DNA of 64,000 nt from Gammaproteobacteria bacterium (GTDB taxonomy: Bacteria > Pseudomonadota > Gammaproteobacteria > JACKNK01): NCBI GenBank assembly GCA_024234955.1, contig JACKNK010000001.1, positions 911,766 through 975,765 on the forward strand, read 5' to 3'. Within the stretch, counting starts at the first letter, position 1, and the number at the start of each line of letters is the position of its first letter. Shown here piece by piece: positions 1 to 8,016 of the stretch. The notes under the pieces were generated by a model. The model had not been told where the DNA came from and searched no databases. It saw only the letters and a program-made list of their open reading frames with translations. A program made the translations under genes and the position numbers.

Positions 1-158
1 CCCCAGGCGAGCAGCGGGAGCCACTCGACCGGGCAGGTCTCGGCGTCCCACAGGCTGCGGATCGTGTCGACCGGCAGCGCGGCGAGGCGCTGCGCGGTGA
101 CCTGCTCGATCGCCCGCATCAGCGGGGTGGCGTTGGGCGGCAGCAGGGAGGCGCTCAT
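1..158 (-). CDS. Phage tail protein I (P2 gpI-like), 3' part outside window
   Basis: Only the first 52 codons are present. The peptide begins MSASLLPPNATPLMRAIEQ and continues with an SLWDAETCP..LLAWG stretch, the N-terminal signature of P2 gpI, a baseplate wedge protein that joins gpJ and the tail fibre. Its ATG overlaps the TGA stop of gpJ (ATGA), the junction used throughout this tail operon. Everything after residue 52 lies beyond the left edge. Confidence 0.85.
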   Translation of the reverse strand, partial: MSASLLPPNATPLMRAIEQVTAQRLAALPVDTIRSLWDAETCPVEWLPLLAW

Positions 159-1090
159 GCGATGGTCACCTCGTAGCCGGTGCAATAGGCGGACTGGTAA
201 GGCGTGGGCGCGATGTCGGTCCAGCCCGTGAGCGTGACGCGGCGCACGCCGGGCTGATGCAGCGCGGCGTCGAGGCCGGAGCGGGCGACCCGGGTGATGT
301 ATTGGCTGGGCGCGGCCTCCTGGCCGAGGCGGCGGGCATCGGCGACGTAGGCGGCGAGGTCGGCCTGCGCGGCGGCGAGCACCAGGTCGGCGCCCGCGCC
401 GTCCTCCAGCTCCAGGCTGGCGGTGACGGTGTAGGCGACGACCTCGGCGGCCTGCACTTCGATCGTGGCGCCGAGCGGGCGCACGTAGTCGTCGGTGAGG
501 CGCGCGGTGACGGCGGCGAGCAGCTCGGCGCTGGGTGTGCCGTCGCCGACAGAGCCGCGCACGGTGATCATGACGCGGTCGTCGTCGGCGGGCAGGACGC
601 AGGAGATGCCGGCCACGTATTCGCCGTCGATCGGGTCGACCGACAGCGCGTGATAGGTGTAGCTGCCGACGGTGCCGGCGGCGGTGTAGGCCTCGGGCGC
701 GAGCTGGCAGCGGGCGCGGTAGGCGGCGTCGGTCTCCCACACGGCGGCGACCGGCGGGATGGCCTGCGCGTCCGCCGGAGTGATCAGCAGGCGCGCGGTG
801 CGGTGGTAGGTGACGCCGAGGTGGTCGAGGTCCGCGCCGACGGCGTGGGCGAGGCTCATGGCCTGGGCGGCGTCGTTGAGGCGCTGGCGCAGCGCGGCCT
901 CGCGCAGCGCGGCCACCTCGGCTTGCTTGCGAGTCGGCTCGCTCTCCAGCGCGATCGCGTCGGCGATCTCGGGATACAGCGCGACCAGGTCGGCAATCCA
1001 GTCGTCGCGCAGCGCGGCGGCGTCGACGGTCTCCACGATCGCCTGCGGCGGCAGGTCGGCGAGATTGATCTGGTCGAGGATGGCGCTCAC
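155..1090 (-). CDS. Baseplate assembly protein J
   Basis: A 311-residue protein of the Baseplate_J family (P2 gpJ, Mu gp47), a wedge component of a contractile-tail baseplate. The N-terminal LADLPPQAIV stretch, the central AHAVGADLDHLGV motif and the SYTYHALSVDP..G..CVLP segment are typical. Length matches P2 gpJ (302). It lies between gpW and gpI with 4-bp overlaps on both sides, as in P2. A long rightward open frame over the same DNA is a GC-rich shadow. Confidence 0.92.
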   Translation of the reverse strand: MSAILDQINLADLPPQAIVETVDAAALRDDWIADLVALYPEIADAIALESEPTRKQAEVAALREAALRQRLNDAAQAMSLAHAVGADLDHLGVTYHRTARLLITPADAQAIPPVAAVWETDAAYRARCQLAPEAYTAAGTVGSYTYHALSVDPIDGEYVAGISCVLPADDDRVMITVRGSVGDGTPSAELLAAVTARLTDDYVRPLGATIEVQAAEVVAYTVTASLELEDGAGADLVLAAAQADLAAYVADARRLGQEAAPSQYITRVARSGLDAALHQPGVRRVTLTGWTDIAPTPYQSAYCTGYEVTIA

Positions 1091-1431
1091 AGCAGCACGC
1101 CCTCCAGCGCGACGGTCTCGCCATCGTCGGTGAGCACGCGGTAATACAGGTCGAGCACCGCACGGCCCGCCGCGCCGGGCGCGGCAGCCAGGCGCAGCGC
1201 CAGCACCTGCGCGCGCGGCTCCCAGCGGTCCAGCGCGTCGAGGATGGCGGCCTTGGCGTCGGCGATGGTGGCCGGCACCAGGGGCGCGTCGAGCAGGTCG
1301 TCCAGGCGCGAGCCGTAGTCACGCGCCAGCGCCTGCGAGCCGATCGGCGTGGTCAGGATGTCGCGGATGGATTGGGCGAGGTGGTCCTGCCCGGCGAGCG
1401 CGCGACCGGTGGCGGCGTCGGTGCCGATCAT
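1087..1431 (-). CDS. Baseplate wedge protein W (GPW/gp25 family)
   Basis: A 114-residue GPW/gp25-family protein, related to P2 gpW and T4 gp25, which helps trigger sheath contraction. It shows the family opening (MIGTDAATGRAL..HLAQSIRDILTTPIGSQ) and the REYGSRL-like DYGSRLDDLLD motif. Length matches P2 gpW (115). Its start overlaps the stop of gpV and its stop overlaps the start of gpJ by 4 bp. Confidence 0.92.
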   Translation of the reverse strand: MIGTDAATGRALAGQDHLAQSIRDILTTPIGSQALARDYGSRLDDLLDAPLVPATIADAKAAILDALDRWEPRAQVLALRLAAAPGAAGRAVLDLYYRVLTDDGETVALEGVLL

Positions 1432-2066
1432 GCGCCACCGCCCATCAGCTCATCGGGGATGCTGGTCTGGCCGCCGATACCGAGCTCGGCATGGGTGTGA
1501 TCGTCGTAGATCGCGCGCATGCCGCTCAGGGTGTGCGGCTCGGTGTCGACGTGGTCGGTGATCTCGCCGACCACGTCGAGGTCGCCGGTGCAGCGCACGG
1601 TCTCGGCGTCGAGCACCACGCGCGGGGCGGTGACGGTCACGTCGGCGCCGGCGGTCACGTCGACCGGGCCGGCGGCGTTGATCGAGGCGCTGCCCGGCAG
1701 ATCGGCGGTGAGCGCATGGGCGGCGCTGTCGTAGCGGATCACCGCGCCATCGGGATAGACGGTGCGGTGCTCGCCGGTCTGCTCACTGGGCGCGGCGGTG
1801 GCATCGCTGTACAGCGCCGGCAGCACCACGGCCTGGCCGAGGTCGCCCTGCGGCGCCAGCACGAGCACCTGTTCGCCGACGCTCGGCGCCCACCAGGTCA
1901 CGGCATCGCCGGCACGATGGGTCAGCCACGGGCGCGGCGCGGTCGGCTCGCCGGCAATCGCCACGCGGCAGCGCGCGGCGGGCGCGTCCACCTCTGTCAC
2001 GGTGCCGACGCGCAGCACGTTGGCCAGGCGGCGCTCCAGCTCTTCGAGGCGGGCCTCAATGCTCAC
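1428..2066 (-). CDS. Baseplate assembly protein V (spike)
   Basis: A 212-residue protein of the P2 gpV family, the central membrane-piercing spike. The N-terminal OB-like part (about 20-90) carries RVGTVTEVDAPAARCRVAI and a WWAPSVGEQVLVLAPQGDL motif. The C-terminal part has the repetitive beta pattern of the spike and ends with YDDHTHAELGIGGQTSIP, an iron-binding HxH tip motif as in P2. Start is GTG at 2066, overlapping the upstream TGA. Confidence 0.92.
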   Translation of the reverse strand: MSIEARLEELERRLANVLRVGTVTEVDAPAARCRVAIAGEPTAPRPWLTHRAGDAVTWWAPSVGEQVLVLAPQGDLGQAVVLPALYSDATAAPSEQTGEHRTVYPDGAVIRYDSAAHALTADLPGSASINAAGPVDVTAGADVTVTAPRVVLDAETVRCTGDLDVVGEITDHVDTEPHTLSGMRAIYDDHTHAELGIGGQTSIPDELMGGGA

Positions 2067-2554
2067 GCCGCCTCCTCACCCGCGACCAGCGCGGGATCTT
2101 CGCCGTTGGCGGCGACGTAGATGGCGGTGATCGGTGGGGCGTCGAGGCGGCGCACCAGGCGGCCCTCGAGATCGAGGCGCAGCACGGTGCGCAGGCCGAG
2201 GTCGCCGAGGCTGTCGCGCAGATCGCGCGGGGTCAGGGTGGCGTCGATCGCCACGTCGCCGGGGTCGGCATTGTCGGGCGGCAGCAGCGCCACCGGGGTA
2301 TCGATCAGGGCAGCCAGAAGCGGCATCAGATCGAGGGCATCGATCGATTCCTCGTGCAGCACCAGGGCAAGCACGCCGCTCAGGCCGCACACGGCCTGCC
2401 ATTCGGCGGCATCGCTGAGCACCGGCAGCCCGATGTTCAGGCCTTCGAGCACCACGGTCAGGTGCTCGCGTTCCCACAGGTCGCCGAGCGCGCTGGCGCA
2501 GTGTACCGAGACACGCTCGACGAGCTGGGCGGAGACCTGGTCGCGCACACTCAC
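2063..2554 (-). CDS. Phage protein of unknown function in the tail-completion position
   Basis: A 163-residue protein that starts with GTG at 2554, overlapping the stop of the small membrane protein gene (GTGA), and runs into gpV. It has no motif I recognise. In P2 this slot upstream of gpV holds the tail-completion proteins R and S, and the length is close to gpR (155), so a similar role is possible but rests on position only. A longer upstream extension in this frame would cover the neighbouring gene and is not used. Confidence 0.7.
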   Translation of the reverse strand: MSVRDQVSAQLVERVSVHCASALGDLWEREHLTVVLEGLNIGLPVLSDAAEWQAVCGLSGVLALVLHEESIDALDLMPLLAALIDTPVALLPPDNADPGDVAIDATLTPRDLRDSLGDLGLRTVLRLDLEGRLVRRLDAPPITAIYVAANGEDPALVAGEEAA

Positions 2555-2805
2555 CGGCGCGCCTCCTGCTTGCCGACAGCCACAGCCAGATCGCGCAAGA
2601 CCTGATTGGTCTCGCCCTGCAAATCCTGGCCACGTTTGGCGATGGTGTCGCAGGTCTCGCGCCATTCGGCGCGCTCGTCGCGCTGCACGCGCACGAGCCA
2701 CACAACGAGCACGAACAGGGCAAGGATCACCAGCCCGAGCGGGCCGGCGTATTCGGCCCATACGCTCGCGGAGCCGGTGGCAGCGGATACGGTGATCGGG
2801 TCCAT
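2551..2805 (-). CDS. Small single-span membrane protein
   Basis: An 84-residue protein with one hydrophobic segment at about 22-40 (PLGLVILALFVLVVWLV) followed by a charged, probably coiled-coil tail. Such proteins occur in lysis cassettes as holin or Rz-like factors, but neither is certain. It sits between the head-completion-like gene and the 163-residue gene, overlapping both. Confidence 0.7.
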   Translation of the reverse strand: MDPITVSAATGSASVWAEYAGPLGLVILALFVLVVWLVRVQRDERAEWRETCDTIAKRGQDLQGETNQVLRDLAVAVGKQEARR

Positions 2806-3209
2806 TAGATCGCCTCCATGCCGATCGGCAGGCCGACCTGGGTGTCATCGTCGGGGTCGTCGAGCGCGGTCACCAGGCGGGCGACCAGCTCGTCGTAACG
2901 GGTGGCGAGGCGACGCACGGCGGCGTCGACCTCGTCGGGATTCAGAAAGGCCAGGTCGAGGGACTCGACCAGGCGCGCCACCTTGGCCGCGCCGTGCAGG
3001 CTGAAGGTGTGCAGGTGCGGCAGGGCCGAGGCGAGCGCACGGCAGTGCAGGGCCTCGTCCCAGTCAGCAGAATCAGTAGGGGCCGATTCGGCCCCCGTGT
3101 CGTGCAGCAGGTCGCGCAGCGCGGCACCGATATGCACATCGAGAAAACCTCCCGGCACGTCCGCCGGGAGGTTTGCCCAAGTGCGCAGGGTGTCTGCGGT
3201 GACGGCCAT
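2805..3209 (-). CDS. Probable head completion or connector protein (unrecognised family)
   Basis: A 134-residue, mostly alpha-helical protein encoded just downstream of the capsid gene, where P2 has its head completion protein L. I see no firm family signature. Its TAA stop shares one base with the ATG of the following membrane-protein gene. The role is inferred from gene order. Confidence 0.65.
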   Translation of the reverse strand: MAVTADTLRTWANLPADVPGGFLDVHIGAALRDLLHDTGAESAPTDSADWDEALHCRALASALPHLHTFSLHGAAKVARLVESLDLAFLNPDEVDAAVRRLATRYDELVARLVTALDDPDDDTQVGLPIGMEAI

Positions 3210-3218
3210 GGCGGCGGC

Positions 3219-4634
3219 TTACGCGCCCGCGTACCAGTTGCCGGTGGCGTCGGCGATGACCGCGTAATCCGGCATGCGAACCGCGTAGTCGTTCGCCTGG
3301 TCGATCACAATGGTGGTCGCGCGCTCCACGCCGTCCCAGTTGCTCGACCGCTCCACGGTCTGATGCTGGCCCATGTAGAGGTTCTTCGGCGGGGTGTAAA
3401 CCACCACGCCCTGCGGCAGGTACGGGTCGGGATTGATGGTCTGGCGCATGAACCCGGCGCCATCCGAGGTGGCCAGCACCGCCGAGCCGGTCACGTGCTT
3501 GCCCAGCTCCAGGTTGTAGCTGTCGGCATCGTCCGGGTGCATGAAGAACTCGGCGGTGGGGCGGATCAGCGGATTGCTAGCCGCGCGCACCTGCGCGAGC
3601 ACATCCACCCAGCCGACCAGCACGCCGCCGGCCAGGTTGCGCAGGGCCGAGGCCTCCAGCACGCCAGAGCCGTCCGACCCGGTGGCGTTGGCCACGCTCA
3701 CCAGCGCCGCCGCATTGGCGTTGCCGGCCACGGCGGCGATCAGTTGCGCGCCGGTGGTGGTGATGTCGCCGCCGCCGTCGGTGGCGAGACTGACGAACAG
3801 GGACTTGCCCGAGACCGTGATGGCGAGCGCGGAACCGTTCGCCGCCGGGTCGAGCAGCGCGACCGCGACGCCGTTGCCGGGGCTGCCGGTCTCGACCGCC
3901 GTCCACACCAGGGCGGTGTCGTTCGCGACCACGCCGGTGGTCAGGGTGGCGGTGCTGGTGGCGCCGGGCTCGATCACGGTCTTGCGCGCGGCGGCGCTGT
4001 CCGCGAGGACCTGGAGCCAGCCCTTGTTCAGGGTCAGGAAGCCGTCGGAATTGTCGTCGGCGGTGCCGTTCCAGCCCAGATCGTTCAAGTCGTTGCCGAA
4101 GATGGTGTTCAGCATGGCGCGGATCAGCGGCACGATCTGCGGGTTGTCCGCGTTGTCGCGCAGGAAGCTGAGCGGCAGCTTGGCGAAGAGCTGCGCAGGC
4201 AGTACGTGCAGGGTGCCGCCCTTCTGGCTGACCCCGGTGAAGGTGGTCGGCTTGCTGCCCTCGGCGACGCGCTGAAGCTGGCGCGGCACCATGTCGAGCA
4301 CCGGGATGTCCTTTTTCAGGCGCGCGGTCTGCTCGGTCATGACCTTGCCGAGGGTGGCATTGGCGGCCACCACGGCGTTGAACATCTGCGCGGATTCCTG
4401 CGGGCGCAGGGTGCCACCGATACGGATGTCCTCGGGCGCGATGATGCCCTTGGCGACGGCGACGAACTGCACCATCGCCGGTTCGCGCTGAACCTGGCCG
4501 ATGGATTTGCAGACCTTCAGGCGGTTCTCGATGGCGGCGAGCTGGCGCGCGTCGGCGTCCAGATCACCGGATTTCTGCACCTGCGCGAGCGCGGCGGCGA
4601 TAGCGGCGGCGAGCTTGGTCGGGTCCATGATCAC
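3219..4634 (-). CDS. Major capsid protein, P2 family, with an inserted beta domain
   Basis: A 471-residue P2 gpN-like capsid protein (P2 gpN is 357). The N-terminal part (ENRLKVCKSIGQVQ..) and the C-terminal part (FFMHPDDADSYNLELGKH, NLYMGQHQTVERSSNWDGVERA) look like capsid. Between them, about residues 245-330, is a repetitive Gly/Ala/Thr-rich segment (SGKSLFVSLATDGGGDITT..) of a type also seen in other phage virion proteins, which accounts for the extra length. Start is GTG at 4634, overlapping the protease stop, or ATG at 4628. Confidence 0.88.
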   Translation of the reverse strand: MIMDPTKLAAAIAAALAQVQKSGDLDADARQLAAIENRLKVCKSIGQVQREPAMVQFVAVAKGIIAPEDIRIGGTLRPQESAQMFNAVVAANATLGKVMTEQTARLKKDIPVLDMVPRQLQRVAEGSKPTTFTGVSQKGGTLHVLPAQLFAKLPLSFLRDNADNPQIVPLIRAMLNTIFGNDLNDLGWNGTADDNSDGFLTLNKGWLQVLADSAAARKTVIEPGATSTATLTTGVVANDTALVWTAVETGSPGNGVAVALLDPAANGSALAITVSGKSLFVSLATDGGGDITTTGAQLIAAVAGNANAAALVSVANATGSDGSGVLEASALRNLAGGVLVGWVDVLAQVRAASNPLIRPTAEFFMHPDDADSYNLELGKHVTGSAVLATSDGAGFMRQTINPDPYLPQGVVVYTPPKNLYMGQHQTVERSSNWDGVERATTIVIDQANDYAVRMPDYAVIADATGNWYAGA

Positions 4635-5533
4635 ACCCCCAGGGCCGGGTCGTAGGTCGGGCGGTCATCGGACAAACCGCCTTCGCCCGCGCCCTTGGTC
4701 AGAGCGTCGGTCAGCGCGGCCTTGACCTCGCCGAGCAAGCTGGTGCGCAGGCCGTCGAAGTCGGCCTTGGTCAGCGCATCGGCGCCTGCCGGGGCGCCCG
4801 ATTGCGCCCCGGCATTGCCGCTCGCGCCGTTGCCGGCGCTCTCGCTCCCCTGGTCATTCTTGGCGACGCCCGCCTCCGCGAGCGCCTTCTTGACCGCGTC
4901 GGTCGCAGCCGATGCAGCGGCCTCGCCGGCGATCCGGCGAACGTCGTCTTCGTTCATTTCGTTGCCCCTCAGGCTGTTGATGAATCGCGAAAACCAGCCT
5001 GGCGGCTGGTCGTCCTTGCTCACCCCGGCGGTGCCGCCGAGCTGTTCGGTTTCGGCCATGCCGGCCAGGGACAGGCCGGCGAGCTCACCGCTCTTGAGCC
5101 GGCGCCACAGAGCCGGGTCGCCGATCTGGATACCCACCGCCCACGCACCCTCGGGCTGGTCGCCGAACAGCGGATCGCCCTTGCGGACAATCCATGACTC
5201 GGCGACAAACGCGGCCTCGCGGGAGAAGCTGTGCTGCGCGTCCACGTTCTCGGTACGCGCCTGGCGCATGAAGCGGTTCGCGGCCCGGAGAATCACCTCG
5301 GTATTCGCTGTGTCGCCCTGAGAATCCACCTCGCCGGGGGCGTAGACGATGCCGTAGGCGCGCATCTGCTCGTCGTCGGTCTTGACGATCGCAAAGGTGT
5401 GCACGCGCTTGCCCTCGGCGCTCTTCAGCACCAGTGGCTTGCCGTTTGCGGGGCGATCAACCAGCGAGATGAACTCCACGTCGAGGTCGACGAGAGCGCG
5501 CTGGGCGTTGGGCGGATTGGTGGCCGTGGTCAT
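4631..5533 (-). CDS. Prohead serine protease fused to a scaffold-like tail (XkdF-type)
   Basis: A 300-residue protein with ATG at 5533. Residues 1-170 resemble the XkdF-type prohead protease: EFISLVDRPANGKP near the start, a GEVDSQGDTANTE region, VDAQHSFSREAA (candidate catalytic His) and GAWAVGIQIGDPALWRRLKSGE..GLSLAG containing the expected Ser. The C-terminal 120 residues are low-complexity Ala/Gly/Ser with helices, suiting an internal scaffold removed on maturation. It diverges from the portal gene across 122 bp (5,534-5,655), where both late promoters should lie. Further upstream in-frame starts would enter that promoter space. Confidence 0.8.
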   Translation of the reverse strand: MTTATNPPNAQRALVDLDVEFISLVDRPANGKPLVLKSAEGKRVHTFAIVKTDDEQMRAYGIVYAPGEVDSQGDTANTEVILRAANRFMRQARTENVDAQHSFSREAAFVAESWIVRKGDPLFGDQPEGAWAVGIQIGDPALWRRLKSGELAGLSLAGMAETEQLGGTAGVSKDDQPPGWFSRFINSLRGNEMNEDDVRRIAGEAAASAATDAVKKALAEAGVAKNDQGSESAGNGASGNAGAQSGAPAGADALTKADFDGLRTSLLGEVKAALTDALTKGAGEGGLSDDRPTYDPALGV

Positions 5534-5655
5534 GCCCGTGGATATACACGGGGGAAAATTCGCCATACAGGCCGCGCCGGGCGGATTTCCCATATATAGG
5601 ATATTCACCCGTTGAAGACCCACAACATGCGGTGGTCGCTGCGCATGATTGGCGC

Positions 5656-6858
5656 ATGAGCGACCCCGAATCCCCGTGCACCGCCTCTGCCGAGGTGTGG
5701 AAATCCGAACTGCCGTCCCTGCTCGTCTCGTCGAGCGTGGGCATCGACGGTGAACTGTTCTGGCCCATCGATCCGCTGGCGCTGCTGCGGCTCTACCTGA
5801 CCTCGCCCGAGCACTGCCGGGCGATCCACATCAAGACCGCCGGCGCCTACGGCCTCGGCCTCCGCTGCGAGCGCGACACCGACCAGGCGCGCCTCGACGA
5901 CGTGACCGTAGACGGTACGGCGGCGCTGTTCACCGACCTCGGAGTGGACGAAGAGACCTACGGCAACTGCTGGCTGGAGACCGTGCGCGACGCACGCGGC
6001 AAGCTGCTGCGTCTGAACCGCCTGCCGGCGGTGACCATGATCCGCCTGACCGGCGATCGCGCCCTGCAACGCATCTACGAGGGCGACGCCGAGAAGCGCA
6101 CCGCCTTTTCGGCCAACCAGACCAAGCACCTGCGCCCAAGCTGCCCCGGTGGCGGCTACTACGCCTACCCGAGCTGGATCGGCGCGAACGGCATGATGGC
6201 GCTGGCGCGCGCCGCCACCGACTTCAACGCCGCCTTCTTCGACAACCACGCCATGCCCGAGCATGTCGTGATCACCAAAGGGTTCGAGCTGACGGCGGCG
6301 CAGAAGGAGGCGACCAAGCAGTTTTTCCGGGGCGAATTCAAAGGCCTGGAGAACGCGCACCGCACGCTCTATCTGCACCTGCCCGAGGCCGAGCATTCGG
6401 TCGAATTCAAGCGCATCACCGCCGAGCTGAAGGATGCCGATTTCCTCAAGCTGCTGGACGCCGCGCGCGACCGCATGCCCATCGCCCACGGCGTGCCGCC
6501 GCGCATGTTGGGCATCGTCTCCGCCGGCTCGCTGGGCGGTGGCGGCGAGGTGACCGGGCAGCTCCACCTGTTCGAGCTGCTGACCCTGCGCCCGATGCGC
6601 GCCCGGATGCTCCAGCAGCTCGCGCCGCTGCTTCGCGACCTGGGCATCGACCCGCGCGGCGTGCAGTTCGAGGGCGTCGACCTGACCCCGCCGGACGTGG
6701 ATTCCTCGCAGATCGCCAATTGGGTCGCGGCGGGCGTGCTGACCGCCGACGAGGCCCGCCAATGGATCGGCCAGGATGGCCCGGCGCCGGGCGGCCTGAC
6801 CAAGGCCGACGAGGACGCGCGCATGCGGCTGATGCTGAAGGCGTGGGCGCGGTCGTGA
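5656..6858 (+). CDS. Phage portal protein (PBSX/P2 gpQ type)
   Basis: A 400-residue portal protein forming the dodecameric DNA gate at one capsid vertex. Typical stretches are PLALLRLYLTSPEHCRAIHIK, YGNCWLE, and the PEHVVITKGFELTAAQK..FFRGEFKGLENAHR segment, with the GVPPRMLGIVSAGSLGGGGEV motif near residue 290. ATG at 5656 places the start clear of the divergent promoter space. The gene reads away from the capsid operon exactly as Q does in P2 and ends in a GTGA overlap with the next frame. Confidence 0.92.
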   Translation: MSDPESPCTASAEVWKSELPSLLVSSSVGIDGELFWPIDPLALLRLYLTSPEHCRAIHIKTAGAYGLGLRCERDTDQARLDDVTVDGTAALFTDLGVDEETYGNCWLETVRDARGKLLRLNRLPAVTMIRLTGDRALQRIYEGDAEKRTAFSANQTKHLRPSCPGGGYYAYPSWIGANGMMALARAATDFNAAFFDNHAMPEHVVITKGFELTAAQKEATKQFFRGEFKGLENAHRTLYLHLPEAEHSVEFKRITAELKDADFLKLLDAARDRMPIAHGVPPRMLGIVSAGSLGGGGEVTGQLHLFELLTLRPMRARMLQQLAPLLRDLGIDPRGVQFEGVDLTPPDVDSSQIANWVAAGVLTADEARQWIGQDGPAPGGLTKADEDARMRLMLKAWARS

Positions 6859-7193
6859 GTACGACGCACAGCGAGCGGTACCGATATCGCGTGGCGTGGA
6901 ATCCGTCGCCGATGACCTGGCGTGAGCGCTTGGGCGCTCGCCTGCGCAAGTGGGCGCAACGACTGGACGGATTTTCGTCGGTCGCGATCGATATTCGCAC
7001 GTCACATCCGATCTTCACGGCGTCCGCTCTGCGGGATTCGTTCCACACCCTGGATCGCAACGTCTGCGCCGATGCCCGGCGTGTTCCGCTACGCGCCCAT
7101 GGCCGGCGGGGCGAAACAGCACATCGCCGGCAAGCCGCTGCCGCTGATGGAGGCGCTGATGCCGCTGTGTCCCGAGGGCGGTCTGGTGCTTGA
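6855..7193 (+). pseudogene. Small phage gene remnant running into methyltransferase sequence out of frame
   Basis: A GTG start at 6855 overlaps the portal stop and opens a frame whose first 60 residues (PMTWRERLGARLRKWAQRLDG, then AIDIRTSHPIF) look like a genuine small phage protein. From about 7,050 the frame continues as Arg/Ala-rich shadow over a methyltransferase fragment in another frame. This pattern fits an internal deletion joining the 5' end of one gene to the 3' end of another. Whether the hybrid is translated is unknown. Confidence 0.5.
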
Positions 7194-7338
7194 CCCGTTC
7201 GCTGGCTCCGGCACCACCGGGCTCGCGGCGCTCAACACCGGGCGGCGCTTCCTCGGCTGCGAGCTAGGCGCGGACTATCACACCATCGCCTGCCGGCGGC
7301 TCGCCGAGCAGCCAGCGCAGGCCAAGCTCGCCCTATGA
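7072..7338 (+). pseudogene. C-terminal fragment of a beta-class DNA methyltransferase
   Basis: Eighty-eight codons remain from ATG 7072. They carry the C-terminal AdoMet-binding half of a DNA adenine/cytosine-N4 methyltransferase: a KPLPLMEALMPLCPEGG lead-in and the FxGxG motif LDPFAGSGTTGLAAL followed by RRFLGCEL. The (D/N/S)PP(Y/W) catalytic motif and the target recognition domain, which should precede it in this class, are missing, and no good ribosome binding site precedes the ATG. It is most likely a remnant after a deletion. It overlaps the next gene by 4 bp (ATGA). Confidence 0.75.
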
Positions 7339-7529
7339 GCGCGCCGCTCCCGCCCGAGGAGGAGGCGCGCCGCCACCACCTGGCCCGCTATCTCGCGGGT
7401 CGGTCGCCGTCTGGGGCCGCCGTGCCGCGCGATGTGCGCGCGGCCATGTACCGACGCATGAAGCGCACCCGCCCCGGCCTGATCGCCGATCTCGACCGCC
7501 GCATCGCGGCGATGGGTGGGCGCTCGTGA
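7335..7529 (+). CDS. Small basic phage protein, unknown function
   Basis: A 64-residue, Arg-rich, helical protein (RDVRAAMYRRMKRTRPGLIADLDRR is its core, quoted here in part only as RAAMYRRMKRTRPGL). It overlaps both neighbours by 4 bp, which supports it as a real member of the late operon. No family is recognised. Confidence 0.6.
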   Translation: MSAPLPPEEEARRHHLARYLAGRSPSGAAVPRDVRAAMYRRMKRTRPGLIADLDRRIAAMGGRS

Positions 7530-7855
7530 TGGCGCGCGACCTGCGCCGCGACGCGGTGAGCTATGAGGCCACGATCTCGCGCAGTAGCGCCTCGCTGGCG
7601 CGCCTCGGTGATCTGCAGGTGACCGGGCGCATGACCCTGCTCGACAGCTACGCGCAGGACCGGCAGAGCGCCGTGCTGATGCTTCAGGTGAGCGCCGCGC
7701 GCGAGGACGAGGTGCGCGCGGCGCTGAAACCGATCCGCTGGCGCTACGTGTCGCCGACGCGCTTCGAGCGCGGCACGCTGCGCGCGCTGTATGCCTCGCC
7801 CGCCGATGAGCTGATTGCGCGCGTGGCGCGCACGGTGCCGGGGATCGAGCGGTGA
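7526..7855 (+). CDS. Phage protein of unknown function
   Basis: A 109-residue protein beginning with two consecutive ATG codons after a TG-A overlap with the upstream gene. It mixes alpha and beta segments and has no motif I recognise. It lies between the portal and terminase genes in a tightly packed operon. Confidence 0.6.
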   Translation: MMARDLRRDAVSYEATISRSSASLARLGDLQVTGRMTLLDSYAQDRQSAVLMLQVSAAREDEVRAALKPIRWRYVSPTRFERGTLRALYASPADELIARVARTVPGIER

Positions 7856-8016
7856 GCCGCTGCGACCATCCGCAAGCCTGGTTCGAAGAAGGCCAGACCG
7901 CCGGGGCGGCGGGCGCGGGCCGCGAGGTCGACCGGGTGCACCGCGAGCCGCGCGACCCGCGTCACGAGCTGGTCGGGCGCGTCGCGCTGGCGCATCTGCG
8001 TGAGGTGCTGCGCTGA
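7852..8016 (+). CDS. Small phage protein, unknown function
   Basis: A 54-residue frame starting GTG at 7852 inside the previous stop (GTGA) and ending TGA at 8016, where the terminase ATG begins. It starts VSRCDHPQAWFEEGQ and ends in an amphipathic helix (LVGRVALAHLREVLR). The double 4-bp overlaps argue that it is translated. No family is recognised. Confidence 0.55.
   Translation: MSRCDHPQAWFEEGQTAGAAGAGREVDRVHREPRDPRHELVGRVALAHLREVLR

Noticed and set aside
257..1144. Long rightward open frame over the baseplate genes
   Set aside because: It is antisense to well-identified gpJ and shows the Gly/Val/Arg-rich composition of GC-rich shadows. The same applies to long antisense frames over the capsid (2,994-4,655), terminase, transposase, cysS, gyrA (45,749-48,325) and petB.
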